Notes: generated from the letters alone by a model not told the origin. A stretch of 64,000 bases of DNA from Streptomyces sulphureus DSM 40104 (GCF_000381025.1 NZ_KB905820.1:246944-310943); one strand, 5' to 3'; counted from the first letter of the stretch, positions 1-9,221 are shown. Translations and numbers: made by a program.

Positions 1-128
1 CGGCCTCGGCGAGCGCCGCGCCGCTCGTGGCGAAGGTGGCGGCGGAGTACCCGCTCGTCGACCTGTCGGTGCAGGAGCCGGCGATCGAGGACGTGATCGC
101 GCGCATGTACGCGGGGCGTACCGGCTGA
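1..128 (+). CDS. ABC transporter ATP-binding protein, C-terminal end (partial)
   Basis: Only the last 41 codons are present; the gene starts before the window. The frame ends with a segment reading DLSVQEPAIEDVIARMYAGR and then TGA. This is the usual C-terminal end of ABC-2 type ATPases (daunorubicin-resistance or gliding family), where a DLSV-x-EPSLEDVF-like segment follows the nucleotide-binding domain. The rest, including Walker motifs and the partner permease, cannot be seen. The family call rests on this short motif only. It is followed after 4 bp by the end of a convergent SGNH hydrolase gene. Confidence 0.6.
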   Translation, partial: ASASAAPLVAKVAAEYPLVDLSVQEPAIEDVIARMYAGRTG

Positions 129-132
129 GGGG

Positions 133-1443
133 TCAGAGCTTCGCGGGACCCGAGCCCTTGAGGAGCTTGAGGTCGAGCGTCTCCGCCATGGCGCGGTAGC
201 CGTTGTCGCTCGGGTGGAGGTGGTCGCCCGAGTCGTAGGCGGCGCGCAGGCGTTCGGGGTGCGCGGGGTCGCGGAGGGCCGCGTCGAAGTCGACGACGGC
301 GTCGAAGACCTTGCCCTCGCGGATCTGCTCGTTGACCTGCTGGCGCACCTGGTCGAGGTGGGGCCGGAAGCCGCGGTGGCCGCCGAAGGGCGTGAGGGTG
401 GCGCCGACGACGCGGAGCCCGCGCGCGTGGGCCTGCCCGACGATCTGGCGCAGGCCCTCCACGATCCGGTCGGGGTTGCGCTGCCGAGGCGGCTTGATGA
501 TGTCGTTGAGCCCCATCTCCACGACGACGGTGCGGACGCCGGTGCGCGAGAGGACGTCGCGGTTCATGCGCTCCAGGGCGCTCGGGCCGTTGTTCGGCGA
601 GTACTTGCTGCCGTTGATGAGGACGCGGTTCCCGCTGACGCCGGAGTTGAGGACGCTGTAGCGCGGTGCGCCGCGCTCGGTCCGCAGCCGTTCGGCGAGG
701 AAGTCGGTCCAGCGGCGGTTGGCGCCGGGGCTGGAGGTGATGCCGTCGGTGATGGAGTCGCCGAGGACGGCGACGGCGCCCTCGGTCTCCGCCGACCAGA
801 CGTCGACGCCCGTGAGGTAGCGCCAGTACGGGCTCTGCTGGGTGAACGCGGTCCCCGAGGTCTCGTCGGCGCGGTCGCCCTGGGCGACGTAGCTGGTCTG
901 GCGCGCGTACGGATGGTAGGAGACGGGGCCGGAGGGCTCGGGCGAGTAGGTGGTGACGAGGAGGTCGGCGGCGTGCGGGACGTTGAGGCGTACGGCGTCG
1001 CTGGTGATCTCCTGCCCGGCGGGGATCGTCACCGACTCGCGGTCGCCGAAGCTGAGCCGGCGCATGGTGCCGGCGGCGGCCGTCGGGTTGCTGGGGGCCG
1101 CGGCGAGCGCGAGCGTCGCGTGCGAGATCACCAGGGGGCGGTTGCCGTAGGTGTTGGAGAGCCGGATGCGTGCGCCGGTGCCGCCGACGGAAGTGTGGAC
1201 GACGTTGCGTATGGACATGTCCATGAAGCCGTCCTGGGTGCCGGGCTCGGCGGCGACGGGCGACGCCGACCAGGAGCCGACCCAGTTGCCCGAGGAGGCG
1301 GGGGCGGCGGAGTTGCGCGCCTGCGGGGAACCCGAGTCCAGCCCTGCGTCGGTGTTGCCGACGCCGATGAAGATGGCGGTCGACACGAGGACCACGATCG
1401 CCGCTAGGCCGGCGAGCAGGGCATAACCCATGTTCCTGGTCAC
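133..1443 (-). CDS. Secreted SGNH/GDSL-type esterase/hydrolase
   Basis: A 436-aa protein with an N-terminal hydrophobic segment (residues about 6-28) that serves as signal or membrane anchor, followed by a Ser/Ala-rich linker. The SGNH blocks appear in order: GDSITDG (nucleophile Ser), SGVSGNR (Gly), GLNDI (Asn) and a late DSGDHLHPSDNGY segment that supplies the Asp-His pair. All four catalytic positions are present, so it should be an active extracytoplasmic ester hydrolase. The substrate cannot be read from sequence; Streptomyces relatives include lipases, acetyl-xylan esterases and phospholipases. It starts at ATG and is transcribed away from the DUF445 gene. Confidence 0.85.
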   Translation of the reverse strand: MTRNMGYALLAGLAAIVVLVSTAIFIGVGNTDAGLDSGSPQARNSAAPASSGNWVGSWSASPVAAEPGTQDGFMDMSIRNVVHTSVGGTGARIRLSNTYGNRPLVISHATLALAAAPSNPTAAAGTMRRLSFGDRESVTIPAGQEITSDAVRLNVPHAADLLVTTYSPEPSGPVSYHPYARQTSYVAQGDRADETSGTAFTQQSPYWRYLTGVDVWSAETEGAVAVLGDSITDGITSSPGANRRWTDFLAERLRTERGAPRYSVLNSGVSGNRVLINGSKYSPNNGPSALERMNRDVLSRTGVRTVVVEMGLNDIIKPPRQRNPDRIVEGLRQIVGQAHARGLRVVGATLTPFGGHRGFRPHLDQVRQQVNEQIREGKVFDAVVDFDAALRDPAHPERLRAAYDSGDHLHPSDNGYRAMAETLDLKLLKGSGPAKL

Positions 1444-1917
1444 GCGCGGGGACTCTCCTCAACTGGCGGGGCCCGCAGGGGCCTCCGGGATGATCAGCGG
1501 TGTCATGATCCCACGATCCGGTACGGAGTTCGCACGGGGCGCGAGGGGATACGGCCGATGGCGGGCCCTCCTTCCGGCACCCTGCGATGCCTTGCCGTGT
1601 GCGTACGCCGAGTGCCCGCGCCTGGTGCGTGCGGGACGGGACGCGTCCATGTCGTTCCGCCGTCACAGACGCAGGAGTCACCTGTGCCGTTCCCTCCCCG
1701 GGCGGCGGACTTCGGGGAGCCGCCTCGGGTAGAGGGAGAATGGGCCGGGCCGCCCGGCCTGGTCCAGGACTCTCCAGGATCGTCGCACGGGCGGCCGAGA
1801 CGGCGTCCGAATCCGGACGCCACCGGGGCGGACCTGCACGAACGCCCCGGCCGGCGGCCGGAAGGGCGGCCGGTTCGAGTGGAGCGCGGTCGCGGGACCG
1901 CGGCGAGGGCGGAGTCG
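1444..1917. other. Divergent intergenic region, no gene supported
   Basis: This 474-bp stretch separates the leftward SGNH hydrolase from the rightward DUF445 gene. Open frames cross it on both strands, but none has a recognisable domain or a convincing start with a ribosome-binding site. It presumably carries the two divergent promoters. No clear inverted repeat or riboswitch was found. Confidence 0.5.
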
Positions 1918-3351
1918 ATGGAGCCGAGGAGCGCGAGCGAGGACACCGGTCGTGACAATGCTCACGCGGGTGCACCCTCCGGAGCCGGAGTGGCCGGAAA
2001 CGGCGCCCCGCGCAAGGGCGTTGGCGAGAGCGGGGACCCCGGCAACGGCACGGCCGGGCCCGCGCCGCGTGGCCCGAGTGCGCCCGCCTCCCGGGGCAGC
2101 GCCGAGGCGGAGGCCGAGCGGCGCCGCGGGGTGCGTCGGATGAAGACGATCGCCACGGGGGCGCTCCTGCTGATGGCCGTCGTCTTCGTACTCGCCAAGT
2201 GGGCGGGTCACGCGGGGGCGGGCGGCTGGACGGGATACGTCGCCGCGGCGGCCGAGGCCGGGATGGTGGGGGCGCTCGCCGACTGGTTCGCGGTCACGGC
2301 GCTCTTCCGCCGGCCGCTGGGGCTGCCGATCCCGCACACCGCCATCATCCCGACGAAGAAGGACCAACTGGGCACGAGCCTCGGCGAGTTCGTCGGCGAG
2401 AACTTCCTCTCCGAGGAGGTCGTGCGGACGCGCCTCGGCGCCGTCGGGATCGGGGACCGGCTCGGCGCGTGGCTCGCCGAGCCGGGGAACGCCGACCGCG
2501 TCACGGCGGAGTTGGCGACGGCGCTCCGCGGCACGCTCACCGTCCTGCGCGACTCGGACGTGCGGATCGTCGTCAGCGAGGCGATCACCCGCAGGGCGCG
2601 GAGCCAGGAGATCGCTCCCGGGCTGGGGACGCTCCTCGCGCGGATCGTCGCCGACGGGGGGCACCGCCGCGTCGTCGACCTCGTCTGCGCCAGGGCCGCC
2701 GAGTGGCTGGAGGTGCACAGCGACTCGGTGCTCCAGGCCGTCGAGTCGGGGGCGCCCGGGTGGACGCCGCGGTTCGTCGACCGGCGGGTCGGCGAGCGGG
2801 TCTACCGCGAACTCCTGCGCTTCGTCACGGAGATGAGGGACTCGCCCGACCACCCGGCGCGCGGTGCGCTCGACCGCTTCCTCGCCGACTTCGCGCGCGA
2901 GCTGCGCGAGGACCCCGCCACCCGGGCACGTGTCGAGCGGCTCAAGAGCGACCTCCTCGGCCGGCCCGAGGTGCAGGAGCTCATCGACTCGGCGTGGAGC
3001 GCGGTGCGCGGGATGCTCGTCGCCGCCGCCGAGGACGAGCGGAGCCAACTCCGGATGCGCGCGCGGGACGGACTCCTCTCGCTCGGCGGGCGGATGTCGG
3101 CCGACGAGCAGCTCCGACGCAAGATCGACGGGTGGGTCGAGGGCGTCGCCGTCCACCTCGTCACCACCTACCGCGCCGAGATCACCTCGCTCATCTCGGA
3201 GACCGTCGCGGGATGGGACGCCGAGCAGACGACGCGGAAGATCGAGAACCAGGTCGGCAGGGACCTCCAGTTCATCCGGATCAACGGCACCGTCGTCGGT
3301 GCGCTCGCGGGGCTCGGCCTTTACACCGTTGCCGGGTTCTTCGGCGTGTGA
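1918..3351 (+). CDS. DUF445 family membrane protein
   Basis: About 477 aa from the ATG at 1918. The open frame extends back to 1558, but that stretch has biased, low-complexity coding and no good ribosome-binding site, so the shorter start is preferred; an ATG at 2140, just before the first membrane helix, is also possible. A basic ERRRGVRRMK segment leads into a transmembrane helix, then the DUF445 core (YheB-like) with GMVGALADWFAVTALFRRP and IPHTAIIPTKKDQLG, and a final hydrophobic helix. The family is found in bacterial envelopes and its function is unknown. The small DUF3311 gene follows 28 bp downstream. Confidence 0.8.
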   Translation: MEPRSASEDTGRDNAHAGAPSGAGVAGNGAPRKGVGESGDPGNGTAGPAPRGPSAPASRGSAEAEAERRRGVRRMKTIATGALLLMAVVFVLAKWAGHAGAGGWTGYVAAAAEAGMVGALADWFAVTALFRRPLGLPIPHTAIIPTKKDQLGTSLGEFVGENFLSEEVVRTRLGAVGIGDRLGAWLAEPGNADRVTAELATALRGTLTVLRDSDVRIVVSEAITRRARSQEIAPGLGTLLARIVADGGHRRVVDLVCARAAEWLEVHSDSVLQAVESGAPGWTPRFVDRRVGERVYRELLRFVTEMRDSPDHPARGALDRFLADFARELREDPATRARVERLKSDLLGRPEVQELIDSAWSAVRGMLVAAAEDERSQLRMRARDGLLSLGGRMSADEQLRRKIDGWVEGVAVHLVTTYRAEITSLISETVAGWDAEQTTRKIENQVGRDLQFIRINGTVVGALAGLGLYTVAGFFGV

Positions 3352-3379
3352 CCGCAGGCGCCGCCTAGGATCGCCTGCC

Positions 3380-3622
3380 GTGCGTACCCGTCCGCAGCTC
3401 CTCTGGCTGCTCGCCCCCTACGCGCTGTACCTTGCCGCCGTTCCGTTGGTGAACCGGGTGCAGCCGACGCTCTTCGGCGTCCCCTTCCTCGTCTGCTGGC
3501 TGCTCTTCGCGACGCTCGCGACGCCGCCGCTCGTCCACCTCGCCCACCGCGCCGACCGGCGCCGCGTGCGCGAGGCGCGTCGGCGTGCGGGCTCCGACTC
3601 CGCGTCCGGGGAGGGGAGTTGA
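3380..3622 (+). CDS. DUF3311 small membrane protein
   Basis: An 80-aa protein starting at GTG 3380 (RTRPQLLWLLAPYALYLAAV). It has two hydrophobic helices (about residues 5-27 and 34-53) and a very basic C-terminal tail with an RR/RE-rich stretch. This is the DUF3311 layout, a small two-helix protein usually encoded just before a sodium:solute symporter. The same is seen here: its TGA stop overlaps the TTG start of the symporter by 4 bp (TTGA), so the two are almost certainly translationally coupled. It probably acts as an accessory subunit of the transporter. Confidence 0.8.
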   Translation: MRTRPQLLWLLAPYALYLAAVPLVNRVQPTLFGVPFLVCWLLFATLATPPLVHLAHRADRRRVREARRRAGSDSASGEGS

Positions 3623-5148
3623 GCACCGACGCGGTCGTCTCCACCGGCATCCTCGCCGGGTTCCTCGTCCTCACCGTCGTGCTGGGGCTGCTCTCGACGC
3701 GCGGGCGTGCGAAGGGCGGCGGGCTCGCGGACTGGTCGGTGGGCGGGCGGAGCCTCGGAACCGTCTTCATCTGGGTCCTGATGGCGGGCGAGGGGTACAC
3801 CAGCTTCAGTTACCTCGGAGCCGCCGGGTGGGGCTACGACTTCGGGGCGCCCGTGCTGTACGTCGTCGCCTACATGTCGCTCGGGTACGCGCTCGGTTAC
3901 GTCGTCGGGCCGATGCTCTGGTCCTACGCGAGGCGGCACGGGCTCGTCGGGATCACCGACATCGTCGCGCACCGGTACGGGAGGCGGTGGCTCGGCGGCG
4001 GGGTCGCGGTGCTCGCCACCGTCTTCCTGCTGCCGTACATCCAACTCCAGATCACCGGGATGGGCGTCGTCGTCTCGACGGTCTCCTACGGGGCGATCAG
4101 CCTCAACTGGGCGTACTTCCTGGCGTTCGCGGTGACGACGGGGTTCGTCGTGCTCAGCGGGTTGCGGGGGAGCGCCTGGGTGTCGGTGCTCAAGGACGTG
4201 CTCGTGGTGCTGACGCTCGGGTTCCTCGTCGTCTTCGTGCCGCTGCACTACTTCGGCGGCTACGGCGAGCTGCTCTCCCGGCTCGTCGAGGAGAAGGGGG
4301 AGTGGCTCACCTTCCCCGGGCACGACTCCGGGGGCCTGGGGGAGGGGTGGTTCATCTCCACGAGCCTCCTCAACTCCCTCACGGTGGTGATCTTTCCGAC
4401 GACGGTCGCCGGCTACCTCGGCGCACGCAACGCCGAGGCGCTCCGGCGGAACGCGGTCTGGCTGCCCTTCTACAACGTGCTGCTCTTCGTGCCGATGCTG
4501 CTCGGCCTCGCCGCGCTCTTCGTCGTGCCCGAGCTCGCGGGTGCCGACTCCAACCTGGCGCTCTTCAAGCTCGTGATCGACTCGCTGCCCGGGTGGGTCG
4601 TGGGGATCGTCGGGGTGGCGGCCGCGCTTTCGTCGATCGTTCCGATGGCCGTCTTCATGCTGGTGATCGGGACGATGTGGGGACGGAGCGTACTGGGCGC
4701 CGTGCCGCGGCTCGCCACGCGGCAGAAGCTCTGGTCCCAACTCGTGGTCGTCGTCTCGGGGTTGCTGGCGCTGGTGCTCACCTACACGGCGCCCAACACG
4801 CTGGTGCGGCTCTCCCTCATCAGCTACGAGGGCATGGCGCAGCTCGTCCCGCTGATCCTGCTGGGGCTGGTGTGGCGCCGGTTCACGCTGCCGGGGGCGC
4901 TGAGCGGGCTCGCGGTCGGCGTCGGCGTCGTCTGCGCCCTCGTCTTCACGGGGCACGATCCGCTGCGGGGCGTCAACGCCGGCCTCCTCGCGCTGGGTTG
5001 CAACCTCGCGGTCGCGCTCGTCGTCACGTGGCTGGGCCCGCGGGGTCGGGACGACCGTCGGCCGGACGGGGAGGTCCTCGCGTCCGATCTGGGGGGTGGG
5101 GAGCCGGAGGACGCGGGGGTGTCGGCGGGGGGTCGGGAATCGCTGTAG
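3619..5148 (+). CDS. Sodium:solute symporter (SSS family)
   Basis: A 509-aa membrane protein with about 13 hydrophobic helices. The TTG start at 3619 lies inside the DUF3311 stop codon and has a GGAGGGGAG ribosome-binding site just upstream. The N-terminal segment with DWSVGGRSLG followed by GEGYTSFSYLGAAGWGY is the SSS signature region, and the core keeps a Ser-rich helix (VAAALSSIVPMAVFMLV). Members use the Na+ gradient to import monocarboxylates, proline, pantothenate or sugars. The DUF3311 pairing is most often seen with MctP-like monocarboxylate permeases, but the substrate here is not proven. The C-terminal tail is Asp/Gly-rich and cytoplasmic. Confidence 0.88.
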   Translation: MSTDAVVSTGILAGFLVLTVVLGLLSTRGRAKGGGLADWSVGGRSLGTVFIWVLMAGEGYTSFSYLGAAGWGYDFGAPVLYVVAYMSLGYALGYVVGPMLWSYARRHGLVGITDIVAHRYGRRWLGGGVAVLATVFLLPYIQLQITGMGVVVSTVSYGAISLNWAYFLAFAVTTGFVVLSGLRGSAWVSVLKDVLVVLTLGFLVVFVPLHYFGGYGELLSRLVEEKGEWLTFPGHDSGGLGEGWFISTSLLNSLTVVIFPTTVAGYLGARNAEALRRNAVWLPFYNVLLFVPMLLGLAALFVVPELAGADSNLALFKLVIDSLPGWVVGIVGVAAALSSIVPMAVFMLVIGTMWGRSVLGAVPRLATRQKLWSQLVVVVSGLLALVLTYTAPNTLVRLSLISYEGMAQLVPLILLGLVWRRFTLPGALSGLAVGVGVVCALVFTGHDPLRGVNAGLLALGCNLAVALVVTWLGPRGRDDRRPDGEVLASDLGGGEPEDAGVSAGGRESL

Positions 5149-5304
5149 GGGAAAACGGCTACGGGCCATTTCCAGAGGCCACTTCGGGCGGACAACTTCG
5201 TTGCCCTCGTCCCTCTTGCGCTTGAGTGGGGACTGCATGCACTCGACGAAACTGCTGCGGTGGTCGGCAGTCGCGGGGAGAATCGTCGGGAGGAGGTGTG
5301 TGCC

Positions 5305-5724
5305 GTGAGCAAGGACAACAAGCAAGGTCAGGACGGAGCGGGTGATGACAGTTCGCTCGCTGTCACACCGCAGCTAAAGAAGTCAGTGGCTCGGTACATG
5401 GACGACGAGTTGGAGCCGGCGTTCGCGAAGGCCGGCCGGGGGGCGGACAAGACCTCCGAAGCGGTATCCGGCGAGGACGGGAGTAGCGGACCGATCTCGA
5501 AATGGGAGACGGGGAAGGGTGTTGCTCATTGCTCCGAGGAGTGGGAGCAGCAAGTCACGGACGTCCGGCGGCTGTTGCACAACCAGATGAAAGCCCTCCG
5601 GAGCACCGGGAATCTCTTTCAGGGGCAGGATGTCAAGACCGGGGACGGATTCGAGCTGAGGCCACCCAAAGGGCCGATCTTGCCGACGCACTCGAGACCT
5701 CGAAGCGTACTCGACGACCTCTGA
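5305..5724 (+). CDS. Small helical WXG100-like protein, probable partner of the downstream LXG/WXG-like protein
   Basis: A 139-aa protein. GTG 5305 is chosen because a strong GGGAGGAGG lies 8 bp upstream. It is mostly helical and hydrophilic, with a KWETG turn near the middle that recalls the W-x-G hairpin of ESAT-6/WXG100 proteins, and no signal peptide or membrane segment. Only 9 bp separate it from the 760-aa WXG-like gene, so the two form an operon. Codon use is less GC-biased than in flanking housekeeping genes, suggesting acquisition. The WXG100 assignment is inferred from shape and neighbour, not from a clear family match. Confidence 0.55.
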   Translation: MSKDNKQGQDGAGDDSSLAVTPQLKKSVARYMDDELEPAFAKAGRGADKTSEAVSGEDGSSGPISKWETGKGVAHCSEEWEQQVTDVRRLLHNQMKALRSTGNLFQGQDVKTGDGFELRPPKGPILPTHSRPRSVLDDL

Positions 5725-5733
5725 GGACCTGAG

Positions 5734-8016
5734 GTGGACCTTACCTATCATGACATCGTGAACGCTGACTTCAGCTCTCTCACCAGCGCAGCCAAAAAGT
5801 GGCGCACCATGAGCGGTGATGTCGGCGAGGTGCGGAGCGACTACGACAAGCATGTGCGTGGTCGCTTGTCCCGTTGGCACGGGGAGTCGGCGCAGGCCTT
5901 TCGTGAGTCGTCCAAAAAGGTGCGCTTGGAGTTCACTGCGCTCAAGAACCGCGCACGAGGCGTTGCCAACCTGCTGGACGACGCGCACGAGACGCTGCAA
6001 AAAGCCAAGGGGCAAGTGGAGAAGGCGGCCGGCAAGGCGCGCGAAGCAGGGATGAAAGTGGATGCGTACGGCCGCTGCAAGTTGAACCTGGAGGACATAG
6101 AAGATCCCGAAGAACGCCAGGCCGTGCTCCGTGATCCCAACACCCGGGAGTCGGAAGCCAGTTGGAACCGCTACATAGACAAGGCAGTGAGCGAGGCGGC
6201 CGAGCAGGACCGCGAGATACGGTTGGCCCTGAAGGCTGCGATACGTCCTTCCGAGAGTGACTACAAACGTGTTCCCACGGACGACGTCCAGGAATACGCA
6301 GCAAAACGTGCAGCCAAGCTGGCCGAAAAGCTGGAGAACCGCGAACACCTGACGGACGCACAGCTCTCGGAACTGTACACGCTCATCCGCACGAACTCGG
6401 ACGACAAGGAGTTCAGCCGAGAGCTGCTGGACAGCCTGGGACCGGAAGACACGTTGCGCCTGAACACTCAGCTCAACGACCAACTGGACTCGGGCTCCGG
6501 CTCACACCGTGCGCAGCTCGCAGGCGTCCGGCAGGGGTTGGCGGATTCAGTGGCAACGGCCACGCACGTTCCGCAGTTCGAGGGGCCGGACGGAAAGGCG
6601 CTGACCGTAGGGACGCCCGCGTACAACGCACGTTTTCGTCAGTGGGTACAGACCGAGGATGGCAAGTGGTACCAACACTGGCGCGAGGGTATGCGCGATG
6701 CAGGAACCCAGCGTTTCCGCACACAGGCGGACCCGGACGGCAAGGGGCCAGGAACCCACACGACGGTGTCGGGGTACCAGTCCCTGGTCGACCTGATGAA
6801 GGACGGGGACGGATACTCCCCGCAAGTACTCATGGACGTGGCTGACGACGTCCGTGCGGCGGAGGAAGACCATCCTTCCGTCTCGCGAATTCCAGGGGTC
6901 GACGGAGACGGGTTCGGCTACGAGGGCTGGTTCGTGGACGAGCGCGATCCCCTCGACGGCCTGCTGGGGATGATGGCGGACGATCCGGACACCGCTGCGG
7001 CGTACCTGAATCCCAAGACGGACCCTGATCCGACGGACTCCGGCAATCCCGGGAACGAACGACTGGAGGACCTTCTCAAGCACCGTGACTGGCCGGGGAA
7101 CGGCGGCGACGCACACCCCGGATTCGACGAGGCGCTGGAGGCCGGGGCGACGGGGCGGTTGCCCGATACTCCGGCGGACCAACCGGGTCCGCGGCACTCG
7201 GCCGCCAACGCTGAAGTGTTCAAGGAGGCTGTCCACGTTGTCGGAAGTGACCGTTCCTTGGCCGAAGAAGGCGGACGTATGGCGGCTCTCAGGCCTACCC
7301 TCGGTGCTATCGCTGCTGACTACCCCGGGGATCTCCAGCATGCGATCAACGCGTACGAAAAAATTCCCTCGCAGGGTGCGCAGGGCATGGACGAGGCCGA
7401 GGTAAAGGCCTTCCTGGCCGTACTCGGGAAAGATCCGGAAGCCTACAAGGCAATCACGTCTTCACAGGATGCTTTGACCGTCGAACGTCTCAATGAAGCA
7501 TATTCGGACGACAGTCTGAAGAAGTTGCCCGAGACGGTTCGCCAGCAAGAGGTCGAGCGAATTGCTGGGCATCACGTGAAGGAAGGAGCGGAGATTGCTG
7601 GGGTAATGAGTGAAGCCAAAGCGCAGGCAGTTTACGAAGAAAAAGTTGCAGAGATGCGGGACTTCAATTCCTCCGTTGACGAGGCTGAGAAATGGGCAAA
7701 CAGGGTGGTGGCCATCGGTTCGGATCGCGTACCGGGCGGGGACTGGGCCCGGGAAGAAATAAGCGAGATGATCTCCGCGCACGCCAAAGAGGACGCTCCG
7801 ATTTCGGAAGAGGAGGCCCAGGCGAAAGGGAAAAGTCAATTCAGTGATTCAAAGGATGCGGCGAAGAAATTTGCAGATATGGCCATGCGTAAGGCACTCA
7901 AGGATAACGGTGTGAAGGTGGACCTGGTTGACGCGGAGGACGCGGCGTCAGGTAAGCAAGTCAGCAGTTCCTTCAGCCAAGGGTCCGGTGAGGAGCGCGA
8001 TCGCTCCGATGACTGA
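5734..8016 (+). CDS. Large WXG100/LXG-like protein (possible type VII secretion substrate; DUF6571-like)
   Basis: A 760-aa hydrophilic, helical protein from GTG 5734. The first 110 residues form a WXG100-like helical hairpin (VNADFSSLTSAAKKWRTM, then LSRWHGESAQAFRESSKK with a W-x-G-like turn). A long charged coiled-coil region follows, then Asp/Gly-rich middle segments and an Ala-rich helical end. No signal peptide or membrane helix is present, as expected for Esx-type export. I see no toxin domain at the C terminus. It resembles large WXG100-headed Streptomyces proteins sometimes labelled DUF6571. GC falls clearly over the last 600 bp. A lipoprotein gene follows after 17 bp. Confidence 0.6.
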   Translation: MDLTYHDIVNADFSSLTSAAKKWRTMSGDVGEVRSDYDKHVRGRLSRWHGESAQAFRESSKKVRLEFTALKNRARGVANLLDDAHETLQKAKGQVEKAAGKAREAGMKVDAYGRCKLNLEDIEDPEERQAVLRDPNTRESEASWNRYIDKAVSEAAEQDREIRLALKAAIRPSESDYKRVPTDDVQEYAAKRAAKLAEKLENREHLTDAQLSELYTLIRTNSDDKEFSRELLDSLGPEDTLRLNTQLNDQLDSGSGSHRAQLAGVRQGLADSVATATHVPQFEGPDGKALTVGTPAYNARFRQWVQTEDGKWYQHWREGMRDAGTQRFRTQADPDGKGPGTHTTVSGYQSLVDLMKDGDGYSPQVLMDVADDVRAAEEDHPSVSRIPGVDGDGFGYEGWFVDERDPLDGLLGMMADDPDTAAAYLNPKTDPDPTDSGNPGNERLEDLLKHRDWPGNGGDAHPGFDEALEAGATGRLPDTPADQPGPRHSAANAEVFKEAVHVVGSDRSLAEEGGRMAALRPTLGAIAADYPGDLQHAINAYEKIPSQGAQGMDEAEVKAFLAVLGKDPEAYKAITSSQDALTVERLNEAYSDDSLKKLPETVRQQEVERIAGHHVKEGAEIAGVMSEAKAQAVYEEKVAEMRDFNSSVDEAEKWANRVVAIGSDRVPGGDWAREEISEMISAHAKEDAPISEEEAQAKGKSQFSDSKDAAKKFADMAMRKALKDNGVKVDLVDAEDAASGKQVSSSFSQGSGEERDRSDD

Positions 8017-8033
8017 AGAGGACAGGTAGTGGA

Positions 8034-8645
8034 ATGCGACGGAGGTGCTCCAGCGTCCTTTCGGGCGTCGCGTGTGCAGTTCTATTTTTCGCAGGCTGTT
8101 CCGGAGTAGGGGCGGCGCGCTCCTACGATGTTCCTGAATCTTTCTGTGGACTCGACTTGCCGAAGAGGCTGTATGCGCCAGTGTTTGGTCCAGGTGAAGA
8201 ACTGCATTCAGATCCTCCATCCGACTGGAAAGTCAAGGATTTTGGCACCAACTTGTGCATCTACTACGTAGGCAGCCCCGGGGAGGTGTCGGAAAGACTC
8301 TGGCTGCGTGGGAACTGGCACTTCCGGGAGAGTAGTGCGGTGAATCCACGTGTCAACGTAAAGAAGCAGGGTGGAAAGCCGCAGCGTTATAGTGATAGGT
8401 ACAGCGTCTACACTTATAAATCGGGAGCGGAGTCGGTAGTTGAGTGCAGGGCGAAGCATGAGCCGAAATTGGTCGGTAACGAGAAAGTGCCAGATCGCTT
8501 CACTCTAAGTCTTGATGTTCCCTATTCTCTGTTCGACGGGCGTGAGAAGGGCACCGCACACAAGGTGTTGGGGAAGCTGATGCTGGCTGTGGCTGAGGGA
8601 GTGGCAGATGAGTTGCCCTGCGCGGAGCCGGTGCGGAACGGTTGA
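8034..8645 (+). CDS. Hypothetical lipoprotein
   Basis: A 203-aa protein with a basic start (MRRRC), a hydrophobic core and the lipobox FFAGC near residue 22, so it should be lipid-anchored on the outer face of the membrane. The mature part has several aromatic residues and three later Cys (CGLDLP, NLCIYY, VVECRA) that could form disulfides. I do not recognise a family. It ends the low-GC operon with the WXG-like proteins, which suggests a role in the same surface or secretion function, possibly as a protective partner. That role is inference from position only. Confidence 0.6.
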   Translation: MRRRCSSVLSGVACAVLFFAGCSGVGAARSYDVPESFCGLDLPKRLYAPVFGPGEELHSDPPSDWKVKDFGTNLCIYYVGSPGEVSERLWLRGNWHFRESSAVNPRVNVKKQGGKPQRYSDRYSVYTYKSGAESVVECRAKHEPKLVGNEKVPDRFTLSLDVPYSLFDGREKGTAHKVLGKLMLAVAEGVADELPCAEPVRNG

Positions 8646-8729
8646 GTAGGAGTGTGCGGTCCGGAAGACGGGGGTGCTGGGCCGCAACCCAGGGCGATGC
8701 AGTGGGCTTGACGAGTGCGGCCCGTCGTC

Positions 8730-8775
8730 AGCCGCCTGTCTTCTCCGGCTTGCGGTCGGGAGAAGGCAGACGGCT
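8730..8775. terminator. Stem-loop terminator between convergent genes
   Basis: A near-perfect inverted repeat: AGCCGCCTGTCTTCTCC pairs with GGAGAAGGCAGACGGCT across a short loop, with two G-T-type imperfections. It lies between the end of the lipoprotein gene and the end of the leftward DUF397 remnant, so it can serve both strands. Confidence 0.65.
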
Positions 8776-8801
8776 GAGGTGACGCTCCGGGCCGTCGGTG
8801 A

Positions 8802-8969
8802 TCAGGCGCCGCTGTGTGGGAGGAAGGCGGCCCAGGCGTCGGCGGGGACGACGAGTTCGGGGACAGTGCGGTCCTTCGAGTCGCGGACGTGGACGGTGCG
8901 GGGCAGGCGGCTACCTCGACGCAGGCGCCGTCCTCGCTGTTGCTGTGGCTGGACGTGAACCACGTCAAG
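8802..8969 (-). pseudogene. DUF397 gene with a frameshift
   Basis: On the minus strand one frame reads LTWFTSSHSNSEDGACVEVA, the standard DUF397 beginning (W-x-S-S-x-S in front of CVEVA). The rest of the domain, VHVRDSKD through ADAWAAFL to the TGA at 8802, is in another frame. Adding one C to the run at 8900-8903 would join them into a normal protein of about 56 aa. DUF397 proteins are small regulators usually paired with an XRE-DUF5753 gene; none is adjacent here, although one lies 10 kb away in the island. The start is uncertain (TTG 8969 or further upstream). A sequencing error cannot be excluded. Confidence 0.75.
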
Positions 8970-9221
8970 GGCCTGCCGCAGCAGGGGGAGGTTACCGAGG
9001 GTGCAATGACATCCCGTTCCCACGCCGTTACTGAGAAGTATGAGCCGAAGGCAGCCCGCTTCCGGCATGGACAGCGAGTTCCCCTGCGGCCACCGACGGG
9101 CGGCTCCGGTAGGACGTCCCGCCGGGCCGCGCCGCCGGTCACGCTGGAGAAGCTGCGGTCCCGCCCCTTGAGCGCACCTGGCTTCCGTGCGCGCAACAGG
9201 CCGCGCACACACCCCCGTTGG

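Noticed and set aside
3418..5325. A 635-aa leftward open frame opposite the symporter
   Set aside because: It is antisense to an intact symporter, is made of Arg/Asp/His/Pro-rich shadow sequence and has no domain.
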